From Holacanthus passer (lineage: Eukaryota > Chordata > Actinopteri > Pomacanthidae): a stretch of 64,000 nt of DNA. Below are positions 12,301 through 26,100 of the stretch, piece by piece. Each line of letters starts with the position of its first letter. Position 1 is the first letter of the stretch. The translations under genes and the position numbers were made by a program. The notes beneath the pieces are model-generated. The model was given only the letters and a program-made list of their open reading frames with translations, had not been told where the DNA came from and searched no databases. The DNA is taken from assembly GCA_025331565.1 (NCBI GenBank), contig JAFREQ010000183.1, positions 248,001 through 312,000 of the forward strand, read 5' to 3'.

Positions 12301-15300
12301 GCACATGGGTGTATGCTTGGCTGTTTATATTTGTGAATACATATGACTGATCCGCGTTCAAACACAAACCACCCCTCACTTCTGAATGAGAATCCTAAGG
12401 CCAAACACACTCATTAAGGCCTACCAGACCTTTCTCTGAGCATCCTTTGGCGAGTCCTTGCTCCTGGCTGGTCATCAGGACTATAGCATAAACATTTGGA
12501 GAACCGCCATGCAGGGATTGTCAATAATCTCTAAACACAGTGTGGGTAGTGTGTAAACAAAGGGGGAGATGGAGGGAGGGAAGGAACACAAGGAGAACAA
12601 AAAGGAGTAAGAAAGACTTTTCCTGCCAAAAATCTAAGCTTTTTAAAATTACAAACAGGTGGAATACATCCAACCCTGATTCAGACACTCATATATACAC
12701 AGGTGACATTGTGAAAATGAGGACGACTCCTCTTGTATGTTTGCAAAGGTACATAGGACACAGAAGGAATTTGTATCTCTAATAAGGCTACAGCTGTTCC
12801 ACTTCAAACAAATGTCACCGAGCTCCACTCAGTCACAGAGACAAGTATACATGTCTCTGTGACTGAGTGTCTTCTTGTTTATATGTGCAAACAGAAATGA
12901 GTGTGTGTCTAAATCCATTTCCTAGATGACCGCTCCCAGAGAGCCAGTTTGAGTACGCATCACCACCCAGTGTGCTTTGTCTCTTGTAAACATGCAGAAA
13001 GCTAAAACAGACATATTTACACACAAACATGAGCACATACACACCTTTTTTCCCAAGGTCTAGCCCCTTTCCCATCACACACACACTGCAGGCGAAACAC
13101 AGGCATAACCTGGGGAGTGTCAAGGATCAATGGCGGTAATGTAATGATGAAAATGCTACTTGGATACAGCTCGGGGGTTGATGAAGAAACTCTGGGATCG
13201 CATATTTCAAATAAGTTTGAATAATGTGCGGGTTTCTGTCCTCATAACAAAGCAGGAAGCCAAAATGTTAGAGCAAACAAAACAATATCTCTGTAGCCAC
13301 AGACCTGCAATAATGCATCTGAAAGTCAGATACAGTCCACGCTGAACTGAGGCGGCTTGCAGCACAGCTTGACTGCACAGTAGTTATTAAAAAATACTCT
13401 TTGATAAGTATAATTCCAGAAGATGCTGTCATTGAATATATTTCAATGCACCCTAAAACCAGTTTATGCATGCGTGATCAGAGATCTGATCAAATTAATT
13501 ATCACTTCAGAGTTTGATTAGTGCTTCCCTCAGCTTCTCCAGGTAGAAGAGCACCTCAGGGCGTCTTTGCCTCTGTGTCTCTGCAGTCAGCCTCTCCTCC
13601 ATGGATTAATTGTGAGCAGAACTGAAATGACAGGAAGGAATGTACGTTAATTTAGCAAAGACTTGGAGATGGAAATTTGATAGGCAGGTCTGTTGGGACA
13701 TGTATGCATGTACACTGAACGCCTGGAACCAAAGCTCTGTATTAGTGGACACAGAATGCTCTTGTGAGTTCGTCTGTACACTATGAGGTTGTTGCATATA
13801 GATGTGTACTTATGAATGAGGCCATGAGATAGTTGTGAGGTTTCTTGTGGTATCTGATGATTTCTGTGCTTGTGTGTTTCAGGGAATGTTGGTGGAGGGT
13901 CCGCCTGGGCCTGAAGGGCCAACGGTAAGTCAATCTGTCTCAGATCCTGTCACTCTAAGTCTCTGCCTCTTAACTTCCTGTCTTGTTTTGTTCTTGTCCT
14001 CCCTTTCCCTCCTGATCACTGGTATTATTCTTGCAATCTCTGTTGATAAATAAAAGCTGATAACGTCACCCATTTTTCTCATCTGTTTATACTACGTCCC
14101 CTGGATAGGAAAATGCAACATTTAGTGCTTTGCTGTAAAAATCCCTGGCTGCCTGGTTCCTAAATGTAAAAGGGAGTGGCCAAAACAGTTCCCCTGAAGT
14201 GATATGGACTTGCCCAGATGTTGCAGAGCCAAATTATTTATCTAGGAAGATTTTTTTCAGACACAGTTGCTCTTGACACCCTGCAGATGGAGTCCAGCCA
14301 TTCAAGCTTTGAGCTATAGACAAATAAAGAGCGCCTCACAAAGGATTTACAGCTCAACAAGCTGTCCCATGTTGCCTCATGCATTCCTTTCTCCCATGTG
14401 TGACCACTTTGCAAGATAAAGGCGAGAACCTTAGTGGAGCAAATATTGCTGTTTCTTTGTGTTGCATTATGTATGTATGATGTGTGTAAAATCAGATCTT
14501 TTGCTTGAAATAGGGTCTCCCCGGACCCCCAGGTGCTTCTGGCCCACCAGGCAGCCCTGGAGATTCAGGAGAGAGGGTGAGTTTAAATTGCATATGTCAC
14601 GTTCACTTTCAAAGCTCTAAAAATAGAGCAAATAAACCACATTTTTGTCAGTGTACATGTGCTCATGTTTGTGTTATGTTTTGTCTAAGGGTCCTCCGGG
14701 TCGTCCCGGTCTTCCTGGTGCTGATGGTCTGCCAGGACCCGCTGGAACTGTCCTGATGCTGCCTGTAAGTACATTACAGATGTTAAAAAAAGAGTTAAAT
14801 ATAGCAACATAGGAAATGCTGTCTGTTTTCATGTTTACCCCACTTGAAGCACTGGAACATTTTCCATGTGGCTCGATATCCTTATTTAGCCTCGTTAAAG
14901 GCCAAGTATGATGTATCTTTCTGTTTAATCACTAACTGTGACATGTTGTTTACACAGTGTAGTGGAATGAAGAGAGTTTCCTTTGAAACCATTTTAATAG
15001 ACCTGTCCCTTACAAATATTTGTAATTTAAATCTGTGCTTTAGCAACCCCTTGTGGTTGTTTAGTAAGTAAGATTGCCCCCTTGTCTATCACCTGGAGTG
15101 CTCACTCTCAGTAAACTCAAATCTACATGTTATAGAATTTTCTCTATCTAAATATTTTTAACCTATTTGACATTCTTTAGTCAAAATTTAAGCTATCCTA
15201 TCGCGTGTCCTCCCAGGAAGTCGTCTAGCTTTAGACAGGAAGCAAAGCAACGCTGTCGCTTCTTTCTGTAGCTTCAGCTGTATCCAATGATTCCAGTGCG

Positions 15301-17134
15301 ACACTTACACAGCCACACTAACGACCTCCTATGTTATCTACCTTTTTACTTTCTTTTCCTTGTTCTTGGAGGATGTCTGTTGGACCTGAGTAGTTGCACA
15401 GATGTGAGGTTGTGGTTTCGGGGGTCCACAGAGCTGTCTGGGTGAGCCATGTGGAACTCGAGTCGTTCTGGTGTGTCCACTGGCAGAAAGCACGACTTGA
15501 AATCTGATCCTTGAGCTCTGAGCCTAATGAGAAACATGCATTGTTGTTTCACCCTTCTCTCACCAGAGGATTCTTTGGTCAAGCGCTGAAATTACGGAAT
15601 CATGACAGCGTTTAATGGCAAATCTACCTGCTTAAATGGCCCTCATACATTGTTCCAGCAATGATGTGCCCTCTCTTTATTTTCTGCTGACAGTCTGCTC
15701 TACCATGGTGGCATTGAGTGAAAAAAAAATCCCATGATTCCCAGTGTTTTTCTCTTTCTCTGGCCTTGCTAGTCAATAATTTAATCTAGCGGAACATTTT
15801 GTTCAAGGCTTGATGATGCAGAGGAATGTCAGTGAAGAATTGAAGACTAGAGACAGAATGACAAAAAAACGCTACAAAGATGAAGAGAGAAAGAATCAAA
15901 GACAGACCAAAAGGCTCAGACTGGCAGGCAGAAAAACAGAAATGGCTGCATATATTTGATTGTGACTAAGATAGCAGAGGGATGGGCCAATATTTAATCA
16001 GACTCAGCAGAAATCATGTCAGAAGAAGAAACTGTGGGATTTGCAGAATAAGTGTGAAAAGTTTGTGCTCTGGAGAAATATGGTTTATTGTGGGTGATCT
16101 GCAGTCGAGCTGACTCAGCCCTGATGTTTTGAATCAACTGTTTGTGTTTTGCTTCTTGGTAACATTGTTTCTGTGATGGTGAAATCCCGCTCAGTATTTC
16201 ACTGTTGTGTTGCCGCGCATCTGTAAACCGACTGTCAGCCTCCTGAGAACTGTGCTAGTAACCCAACCCAAGATGCCTGGCCCCAACAAACCTGTGTTGC
16301 ACCACAAGCCTGGATATTCACCTATGGTGCAATGCCGGCTTATCACCACCAGATGCCAGTAAAATTCGAAGCTCGTGGCCTGCAGATGCAGCTTTTGATG
16401 GTGCTGGTTTGGCAGCTGGAGGCTGATGCTTACTGTAGTTTATCATCTGTTGCATAGTTTCAAGATGAGGACACTGAATTGAAGAAATTTTGAAGATATT
16501 ATTGAAGATTGTTGTCAATTTTGAAACTAAAATATTCATTTTGCTGCCTAAAGTCATTCCACATTGTTCTCAGCTATTAGTTGTCAGAACCTACTGTGTG
16601 CTGGTATCATCTTTACTGGAGTGAAGTCTCACCGGGCTGTGATTCCCTCCATAGTTCAGATTCAGTGCTGGAGGTGACTCTGGACAGAAGGGACCTGCTG
16701 TATCAGCACAGGAGGCCCAGATGCAAGCCATCATGCAGCAGGCCAGGGTAACAGCTCACACACACACATCACACACATCACACTGCATTCGTCAATATGA
16801 TAAAGTACTTTACTTGTTTTCTCCATTTTACAAACTTGCCTTACTTGTTTTTATTGTTTTGTTAATGTTTAGATGTTTTTATTCTTTCCATATTTAAGAT
16901 CAGATAAGATAAGATATACCTTTATTTGTCCCACAGTGGGGAAATTTTGTAGTTTTATATTAGTTTGTTTTATTTTTACATTAATTGTCTTAAACCAGTG
17001 TTTTTGCATGTGTCTCTTTGTATCTATAACACTTTTCATACATCATTGGTTCTTTATTATGACCATTTTACGTTGCAAGTTGCTCACAACTATGAATACT
17101 TGAACAGACACATACACTTACAGCACACACACAC

Positions 17135-17188
<54 letters not shown>

Positions 17189-20100
17189 ATGGCCAACTCC
17201 ATGTTATGTTTAATCATATATCAGATAGATATTTCAGTTTTTTGTTCTTCATATATTCTATTTTTATTTTTATCTTTATCGTATAACTGATCTTTTCTTT
17301 CCTGTGTTCAGCTCGCTATGCGCGGCCCTACAGGTCCAATGGGTTTAACTGGCAGACCCGGCCCTCTGGTATGTATTTTAAATCACCTCATGGCAAACAC
17401 AGACTCAAAATCAATACAAATTTTAAGTCAAAAATTTGATCAGCAGTTATTGTTGTGCGCAGTATACAAAATGAATATACAGTTTGTAGCTGAGTAGAAC
17501 ACTTGAATTAGGTTAGTGTCCATCAAATTTTCTATTTCTTTTTCTTCTCAGGGTCCTCCTGGTGTATCAGGACTGAAGGGAGAGTCTGGAGAGGCAGGTC
17601 CACAGGTATGAGATAAAAAAATGTGAAATTCAGTTTTTACAATCTATTTATAAAACAGAAACAATTAAATCAAAGAAATCCTTAACCTGAAAACTTGTTA
17701 ACTTCAACTTTAAATGAATGTAGTATTAAACTATTGTGGTTTTTCATTAGTAACATCAGTGATTTAACAAATTATTGTTGTACACCTAAAAGCAAAGTAA
17801 TGTGAAACTTTTACAAGATTTGTTTCCAAGATTTAAGAAAAATAAAGAATTGTCTCTGAGTTTAATACATGTGTTTTTGTTTCAGGGACCACGCGGTCCT
17901 TTGGGATCCCCAGGACCCTCTGGAAAGCCTGGCAGAAGGGTAAGCGTGACACAAAGTTAAGAACAGCAAACTATGCGATGTATTACTTTCTGATACTCAT
18001 ACAGAATAGTTTATATACATTTTGAAGTGCTGAATTAAAAACCAGCCTCAATGTCATCTTTATTGCCTATTTGCAGTGATCCCACTGCTCTGTTCGCAGA
18101 CATGTTGTGTAACTTGTTATTTTTACAGGGTCGTCCTGGATCTGATGGTGCCAGGGGCATGCCAGGACAGTCTGGACCCAAGGTACCATAGCTGCCACAG
18201 TCACAATGCACCATGTTTCATAACAACAGTTAGAAAGTGTGTTTTTGAAGCGTGTACAAAAGGTATGCAACTTTCTTTCTTTGCTCTTCAGGGAGACAGA
18301 GGGTTTGATGGTCTGGCTGGACTTCCTGGTGAAAAAGGACACAGAGTGAGTTTTGTGGTGCTATGAAAGATGTGCAAGTGTGTGTATTTGTTTTGATGTG
18401 TGCCACTGTTAAATCTAAATGTGTGTTGTTATAGGGTGAACCTGGCCCCTCTGGACCCCCTGGTGCTCCTGGAGAGGATGGAGAGAGGGTAAGAGAGAGA
18501 GATGGATTTCACACCTCTCTCTGTTTTTTCTTTCATTTCCTTTTGGTTGTATCAGCCATAGAGGCCTGATAGAACTGAAGCTTGTGTCTGATCTGTTTCA
18601 TCTGGTAACAGTTATTGTTATACTGCAGAAAGACAGAAATTACTCTGAGTTGAACTTTTTCCTCTTACCAAACTCACCTTTTTGTCAGCACCTGAATTTT
18701 CACTCTCCACTCGCTCTGCCTCTCTCCCCGTTCTCACTCAATTCTCTCCTTAATATTTTTTGATCTCTGCACACCTTTATCTGCTTCTAATCTCCCTCAA
18801 CCATCCTCATTACCCACAGCTGATGCAACCTGATCCGCTCTTCCTCTGATTTTTCTTTGTGCCTTCCCATTATCTCTGGATCCTCCTAACACACACACAC
18901 ACCCTCACTTTCTCCTCCATTATCATTCACCGTCTGTTCCACAGTCTGACCTGTTCTCTATCTTTCCCAGGGAGATGATGGAGAGATCGGACCCAGGGGA
19001 CTTCCTGGTGAACCAGTGAGTGATCACATGCATTACCATTCAGCCTTACACTGAAGAGATTGGAGGATAGAGCTGAGAGCTCAGGGCCCACACTCATCAT
19101 GTCATTGTGTTAGCGAACAATCATATGGTCTGATGATATCATATATCATCTGCAGACTGCAGCCACTGTTCATTGTCATATAAATGGAGATTTAGCATTA
19201 TACTGCTGGAAAGTGCACTCTGATCAGGCGTTTGCTGGTGCTTCATCTTTACAAGAGAATCTTTGGAGTTGAGAAATGCACGCAATTCACATCAAGCTTG
19301 TTATAGTAGCCTCCCACTCTCCAGCAGAATATTCCCCATAGAGGGGGGAGAAAGACGAGGAAGGAGAACCCTTAATATCTGCTGCTATTACTTATTTTGT
19401 CCACCAGGGTGTGCTACATTGGTTTGAATTCACCCTGCCAGGACAATACGTCTTGTTAGGTAACTGTAGCTGCGAGGCAAACCACAGAGATTCAAAGCAT
19501 TGTTTGAAAGGCATAGCTGTAGGGAATGTGTAGTAAAGAAAAAAAGCAGTGGTTTCATTTTCCCCTCACTGACTCTGTCGAATATCCTCAAGGACATTTG
19601 GGAAGTCGGGTTGTTTCCAGAAGTATAATTTCGAAACTTGATTTAGCTGAACATGTTTAATTATTCATCAGCCCTTTCAAAGGTGTGATATCATTCTCAG
19701 TCTCATTTCTCTTCTCGTTTCCTAGGGGCCCCGTGGATTGCTGGGACCCAAAGGACCTCAGGGACCCCCTGGACCCCCTGTGAGTCCCCTCCACTCACCT
19801 TTTCATATCAACGCTGCTACAATAGATTTACTATTTCAAGAGCAGAATCCATTTTTTTTCCATCTCGTAGGCAACAAGAACAAGAGACACTGCAAACAAC
19901 ACCCACAGGGAAATACAGAACTCAATATATTTCAGACAGCATACACAAAGAGTTGAATATGTTATTGGGTTTAACTTCAGCACTTCAGACAAATGTCTAC
20001 AGTGGAGCGAAGCTTAAACCTAATGCTTATGTTGTTTCAACTGATTTTGATTTAACATTGACCGTGTGCATCAATCAAGGAGCTTATTTTGAACTGTGCA

Positions 20101-23100
20101 GGATTTAGTGAAATACAGTAAATCATACACTCGGATTCATGCAAAAGCCAAGGTGTGGTGAAACGCTTTGTCTACAGCCAAGAGTGAGATTTAACATCTA
20201 TAAGTCCACCCAAAAAGCTAATGTTTTCAGTGTATCACAGATTTGCTGGCTTGCTCTTGTATCCCCTAAATGTTGTGTTCATCTCATCTGCTGTAGGGTG
20301 TGACTGGAATGGATGGTCACCCTGGACCCAAAGGAAACATAGTAAGTGAAACTGGAATTGATTAAATTGCTAATATTCTGTATCAGACGCTCCATTTCCC
20401 AGATAAAACCAAAAAAACACACCAACTGTCACAGAGTCTGAAAATACACCATTTCCATCTGTTTCTCTTTATTATATCCATAACATTGCCTCATGAGCCC
20501 TCTCTCTCTTATGCACACACAGACACACACAAACACAAGTACAATCAGAAGATGCTTAGCAGATAATGAAGAATAGACCGACTGTGGTTAGATCTATTCC
20601 AACAGTCCGCCATGCCTAGTTCTATCATTCCAGGTCAATTTCTAGTAGCGCCTTGCTGTAATGAGAGAATACCTGGCTGGAGCAGCTTGTCTGTTCTGTT
20701 GGGAACGTTCCAACTAGGTAGAGATGGAAGATCAACAGCTTTCCCTGACTCCTGGACCGGGGCAACATAATTGATTGCCAGTTATCTGAGAGGGATGGTG
20801 TTTTGTGTTTGTGGCTTCAGCAGTTTGTTTCATTAGGAAAGTAAGTGTCGGTATGTGTATTGTATATGTGTTTTCCAGCTTGAGCCAGAGCAACATATTG
20901 TGTTATTTGTCTAAAAGTTATGGCCTGATTAGGTATTAGAAGGCAATAGTGCAAGGATGCGCTGTTGGACGGCTTCTAATTTATATCTGTTCAGAGCAAC
21001 ATATCAATTTTAATAGACCCTGTGGAGCAACAAATCACTCTTCCCTTCACATGGGACTTTTTACTCAAGTAAATAAAGTAATCAATGTTTAAATTTATAA
21101 TGCGATTTCTAAAATTGGCTTCATTTTTTTTCAGGGACCTCAAGGAGAGCCAGGACCTCCCGGACAGCAGGGCAACCCAGGTGCCCAGGTCAGTCATGAA
21201 TAGGTCGTCTGTCACTAGATTTCTCTCTCATCCATCAAAATAAAATGTTCTGAGCATGTTGTGTTTTCTCCACAGGGACTTCCTGGGCCCCAAGGAGCCA
21301 TCGGAGCTCCAGGAGAGAAGGTAAGATATCACATGATCACTGGAGCTGGACTATATAGTGAGACATGCCCTTTCTGCAACTTGCACAGGAAGAAAACTGC
21401 TGGCTTGATAAAATGTTAATAAACCCCAAATCTATAAAATGGCAGAAAAATTGTCTCATTCATTTGCATGAGCTGAAAGCCAAGTTGCTATCTTATTCAG
21501 TTCCAAATGCTTATCACACTATTATGCAAACGTGTCCCCATCCTCGACGCAGGACCAAATACTGCCTAGTAGACAGTACAGATAGATTTGAATCCTGATA
21601 CATTTTAATCCAATTTCAGCTGAATCACAACTGCCAGTTTATATGGAGGGTATTCACTTTATTATTGAACAGTTGGAGTTTAAGAATGAATAATGTAGGC
21701 ATTATGTTTCTCCTGATTATAAATAAAATACCAGTGGCCTTCTGAGGCAGAAGAGGATGGAATAAAGAATAGAAATGAGATCTTTTATTTGAAAATGTTC
21801 AAAGAAGTAATCAGTAGCCCAGGTTGATCATTAATCATAAAACTACAAACTTACTGGATGATCTAGGTGCTTTAATAAGAAAAACAGACCTTGTAAGCAG
21901 TCTGACAATCTATGAATAAATCTATTGGATGGACCATTAACGTTGGTACACTAAACGTTTATGTTCCCTTGGGTTGAACTCGCTGGATTTTTCATTTAGT
22001 GCAACCACCAGGTAAAAATTTTGCATTTAATTTAGCAATGGCATTGTGATAATGTTAGCGTGCTGGCGTTAGCTCCATACACCAGTGTAGTGCCTCAGTG
22101 CAGCTTCACAGAGCTGTTTACATGGCTGTAGACTCTTAGTTTATACCTGTAACCTTTGATTATTATGTGTTTCCTTATTTTGTGATGTCTTAATTGCCCT
22201 AACATCTTGTCTTCTATCTAGGGTCCTACTGGAAAACCCGGCCTGCCTGGAATGCCAGGAGCTGATGGTCCTCCGGTAAGTTTGCATACCATGAATCCAA
22301 AGCAAGAAGAACAGCGTTTCTTTTTCTCTCTGTCTTTTTTTTAATTTGCCAATTATAACCCTGATTCCAAAAAAGTTGGACACTATATAAAACATGAATA
22401 AAAACAAAATGCATTAGGGCTGTATAACTGACATAACTGTGAGAAAGAACATTTTCAAAGCACTACATGGAATTTTTAAAAACCATTTAACACATTCAAA
22501 ACACTGAGCTAATTATTTGGCTGAAACATATGTATGATACAACACATTACCACAGCTGTGTAGCAGTAGAACAAGCCGCCCCCACACACAGACATATACA
22601 TGCAAACACTCTCTTTCCCATCTCTGCACAGACAGCAGAGAAGACACCTGTGCTAATGGCAGATGTGCCTCGGAAGGCACCAGGTGGCACCTGAGAGAGA
22701 CAGAGACAAGACAGGCTGTGAAATATGAATGATGATAGTCAAGAAACAGAGAGATGCTGTAAAAAAAAAGGAGGCATTTTGTGAAAGAGAGGAAGGAGGG
22801 ATAGAGGAGAGCGACCACCATACGATGTCCCCCGGTCCTTTAATGGCTTTTAGAGTCTTTTTGGAGTGAAAATAGGCCTTGCTTGCCACCATTTACTTAC
22901 TCCGTTTTTGTTTATTTTTTGTTCATCCATTTGTTGCATCTTCCATCAACCGTAATACTCTCTCTTTCAATGTCAATGCTCCCTCCCTGCCCCTCATTTC
23001 TTTCCTCTCCAGTGTTTATTTCCATCTCATCCTCTCTCACACTGCTAAAAGACCATCAGAGGCTTTGCAGAGCTCCTTTGTCTCTTGAGAATGAAATCAA

Positions 23101-26100
23101 TTTCCTTCCAATCTTTTTCTCTTTGTACCGGAAATCCATATTAGATGTGTGTTTTTGTGTCCCCTGCATTGTGTGTTTGTGCACATGCATGAACAGTGTG
23201 TGTGGAATGTATTGTGGAGTCCCAAAACGGCAGCCTTGGTTTTCACAGCCTTTAGAGCTGCTCTAATACTGAGCATTAAGGATAAAAATCCCAAATGAGA
23301 TTGAACTCTAAAGGTCCTCATTCCAATTTTCCAGTTTGATACGTTCTCCCATAGTTTTACAACTTAATCCCTCAGTTAAAGGGGGTGTTGTAGTATTTAT
23401 GGTGGTAATTATCCTGAAATGAGATGCAATAATATTTCTCTTAATAATTCACAGGGTCACCCTGGAAAAGAGGGACCTCCTGGAGAGAAAGGACACTTGG
23501 TAAGTTTTATTGCTTCTCTCCACTTCTCCTACTTTTGGAGGTTGTATTTGTTCTTTTCTGAATTTCTCTCTGCCTCTCTACGTTTCTTTCCCCTCCCTTT
23601 GTCCTAGTTCAGACACATTTGCATAAAACATTTTGTATTCATGTAGATAACCGTAGCACTATGGGTGCATGTGTGAACGGTAATTGTGTGTGCTACAAGC
23701 TCTCACCAAACATTTATCTCACCAGGGCCCTGCTGGCCCTCAAGGACCCATTGGTTATCCTGGGCCCCGAGGCGTGAAGGTAAGATTATTATCAACCACT
23801 AATATATTCATTTGTGATATCATCAGCTAGTGCTGCCCTGCAATTTACAACAGTTATGGGCTAATAAGTACCCATTATCTTATTAAAATGCCCCTGGAAA
23901 AAAAAAAAAAGCTGAGTTATTATTTCCAAGGTTTGTCCACCAGCTAAGTGTGATTTTGTAAAAATGCTGTTGTTTAACAAATTAAAAGACCTAGTTTCCA
24001 TGTGTTCCTTGCCTTCCCTCAAATGAGGAGTTGTGTGGAATGATTCAGTGGCCTCTGCTTTTGTCACAGACACACGATCTTAGATGCAAAGATTAAGACA
24101 GAGTCACCTTTTTACACCTTACATTGCTATACTCATGTAAGGTGGTAAGGTTAGTCACAGGGGCTGATAACAGCTCAAGACGCACAGCCCTTCTCTTGTT
24201 TGCTGTCATCAGAAGCTGATAAACCCAAGACAAAAGAAATCCCATCAAATATAATCTTGGCAAGAGGGTGTGATTGATCCGATCGTTACAGCTTCCACTG
24301 AGAGACGGGATCACACAAGTGGCTTGACTTCTAGCTAACAGTCATGGCTGAAGTCAGAAGTGTGTGCTCTCTCTGGGAGGATGAGATGAATGGTCAAGAA
24401 AAGGAGCTGAGAGGAGTTCAAATGCTTTTACAGTGAAATAACAGACAAATCGCATCTAAGTGCATCCATCACATTAAAAACAAAAAACTATGTCAGTTGA
24501 CTTTTCTGACTTTGCGGCCTTATTTTATTAGTGGTGAATATCCTCCTGGCTTATGGTGGGAATGAACGCTGAATAATTCAGCTGCTCCTGTTTGTCCAAT
24601 ATGCACCATGTCGGCCTGTAACGTCTGTCTGTTCTTGCATCACAGGGAGCCGACGGTGTTCGCGGTCTTAAAGGAAACAAGGGTGAAAAGGTAAGAGAGC
24701 TCAGACTGTGTGAAAGAGACTTTGAACTTTGAACTTCAGAGAAATTGCAGTATATGTATGAATCTACTGAAGATTAATGGTAATGATGATCTTGCATAAA
24801 ATTCTTCATGCTAATGATAATCTCAATGAGATCCTGTTAAACTGATCTGCATTTTGCTGGTACAGAAGGAAAAATGGCGATGAACTGTTTTTGCCTCACG
24901 TGCTTGTCTTTGAATGTGTGTCTGTGTTTGAATACCCCACAAATAGTTCCAACATCTGTATCATTCCATTTGTTCTCCTTCGTTGCGTCCTCACCTCTCT
25001 GTCTCCTTTATTCTCTTGCCAGGGAGAAGACGGCTTCCCCGGCTTCAAGGGAGATATGGGTATCAAGGGTGACAGGGTAAGACTTCTTTGTTTATACTGT
25101 AGTCAGTCACATCTTGAGAGCTGGAAACATCATTCAAATTAATTAAACTGATCTGACAACTGTAACGTCTGCGCTCAAAATTGTTTTTGCGGCTTAGTTT
25201 TTTTTTGTGGGTGACCTTTACCCGAACTAAGTGAAAGTGCCAACCACTTCTGTTCGCCCCTTATGGTCTAAGCCTCTGTGACGACTGTGGAATTGTGGGT
25301 AATGAGCAAACATAAGGTGTTGTCCCTGTTGCCAGCTGTTACTCTGTGTGCGTGCAAGAGCAGCTTCCAATTCCTTTTCTGTCCCCCTCCACTGCTTTCC
25401 ATTCAGTCTGAACCTCGACAGCTTCAGGAGCCAAGCATAAATTTGACAGGTGTACCCAGCAACAGCTTCCTTCTCCAAACTGCATTAGGGATTTACAATG
25501 TCAACTAGCAGGAAAACAGTCTTTTACAGTGAGAAACATACTTCGCCCTAGCCCGTTCTTCAAACATCAAAACCCCCAGTCCCTGACCAGGCTGTCTATA
25601 GCTGAGTACAGAAAGGAAGGAGAAATCAATGGCACTTTAAACCCCATCAAACTCAACGGAGAGACATGGGGCTCCAGCCTGTTTTCCTCTGGAGATGTAG
25701 CAGATCCAGATGAAAGCAAGGATTTGAGGAGGCCCAGTGCTCTGGAGGAGACACACATGGACCAGAATCTAAATGACTCATTTTTAAGCATGCCTATAAA
25801 AAGTGTGTGTGTGTGTGTGAGTGCTCAATTTAAAGTGTTCTCTTTGATGAGCCTGCAAGTGTGAGTCAAGTACAGTTTGCTTGATGCCGATTTAATGTGT
25901 GTACTTGAGCGTGGGTGTTTGTGCGCTCGCTCGCCGGCTTGTGCAACGCTGCACAAGCCTTTAACTAGATACCTTTCACACACCACTGGGTCTCCTCAGC
26001 AGCGACTGGTTGTCAGAGCGAGTTTGTACTCTGTCATTTAGTGTGTTTCCCGCTAGAAGTGGAGCACACGTACAGAGAGGAGCAATAATAGGATCGCTAA

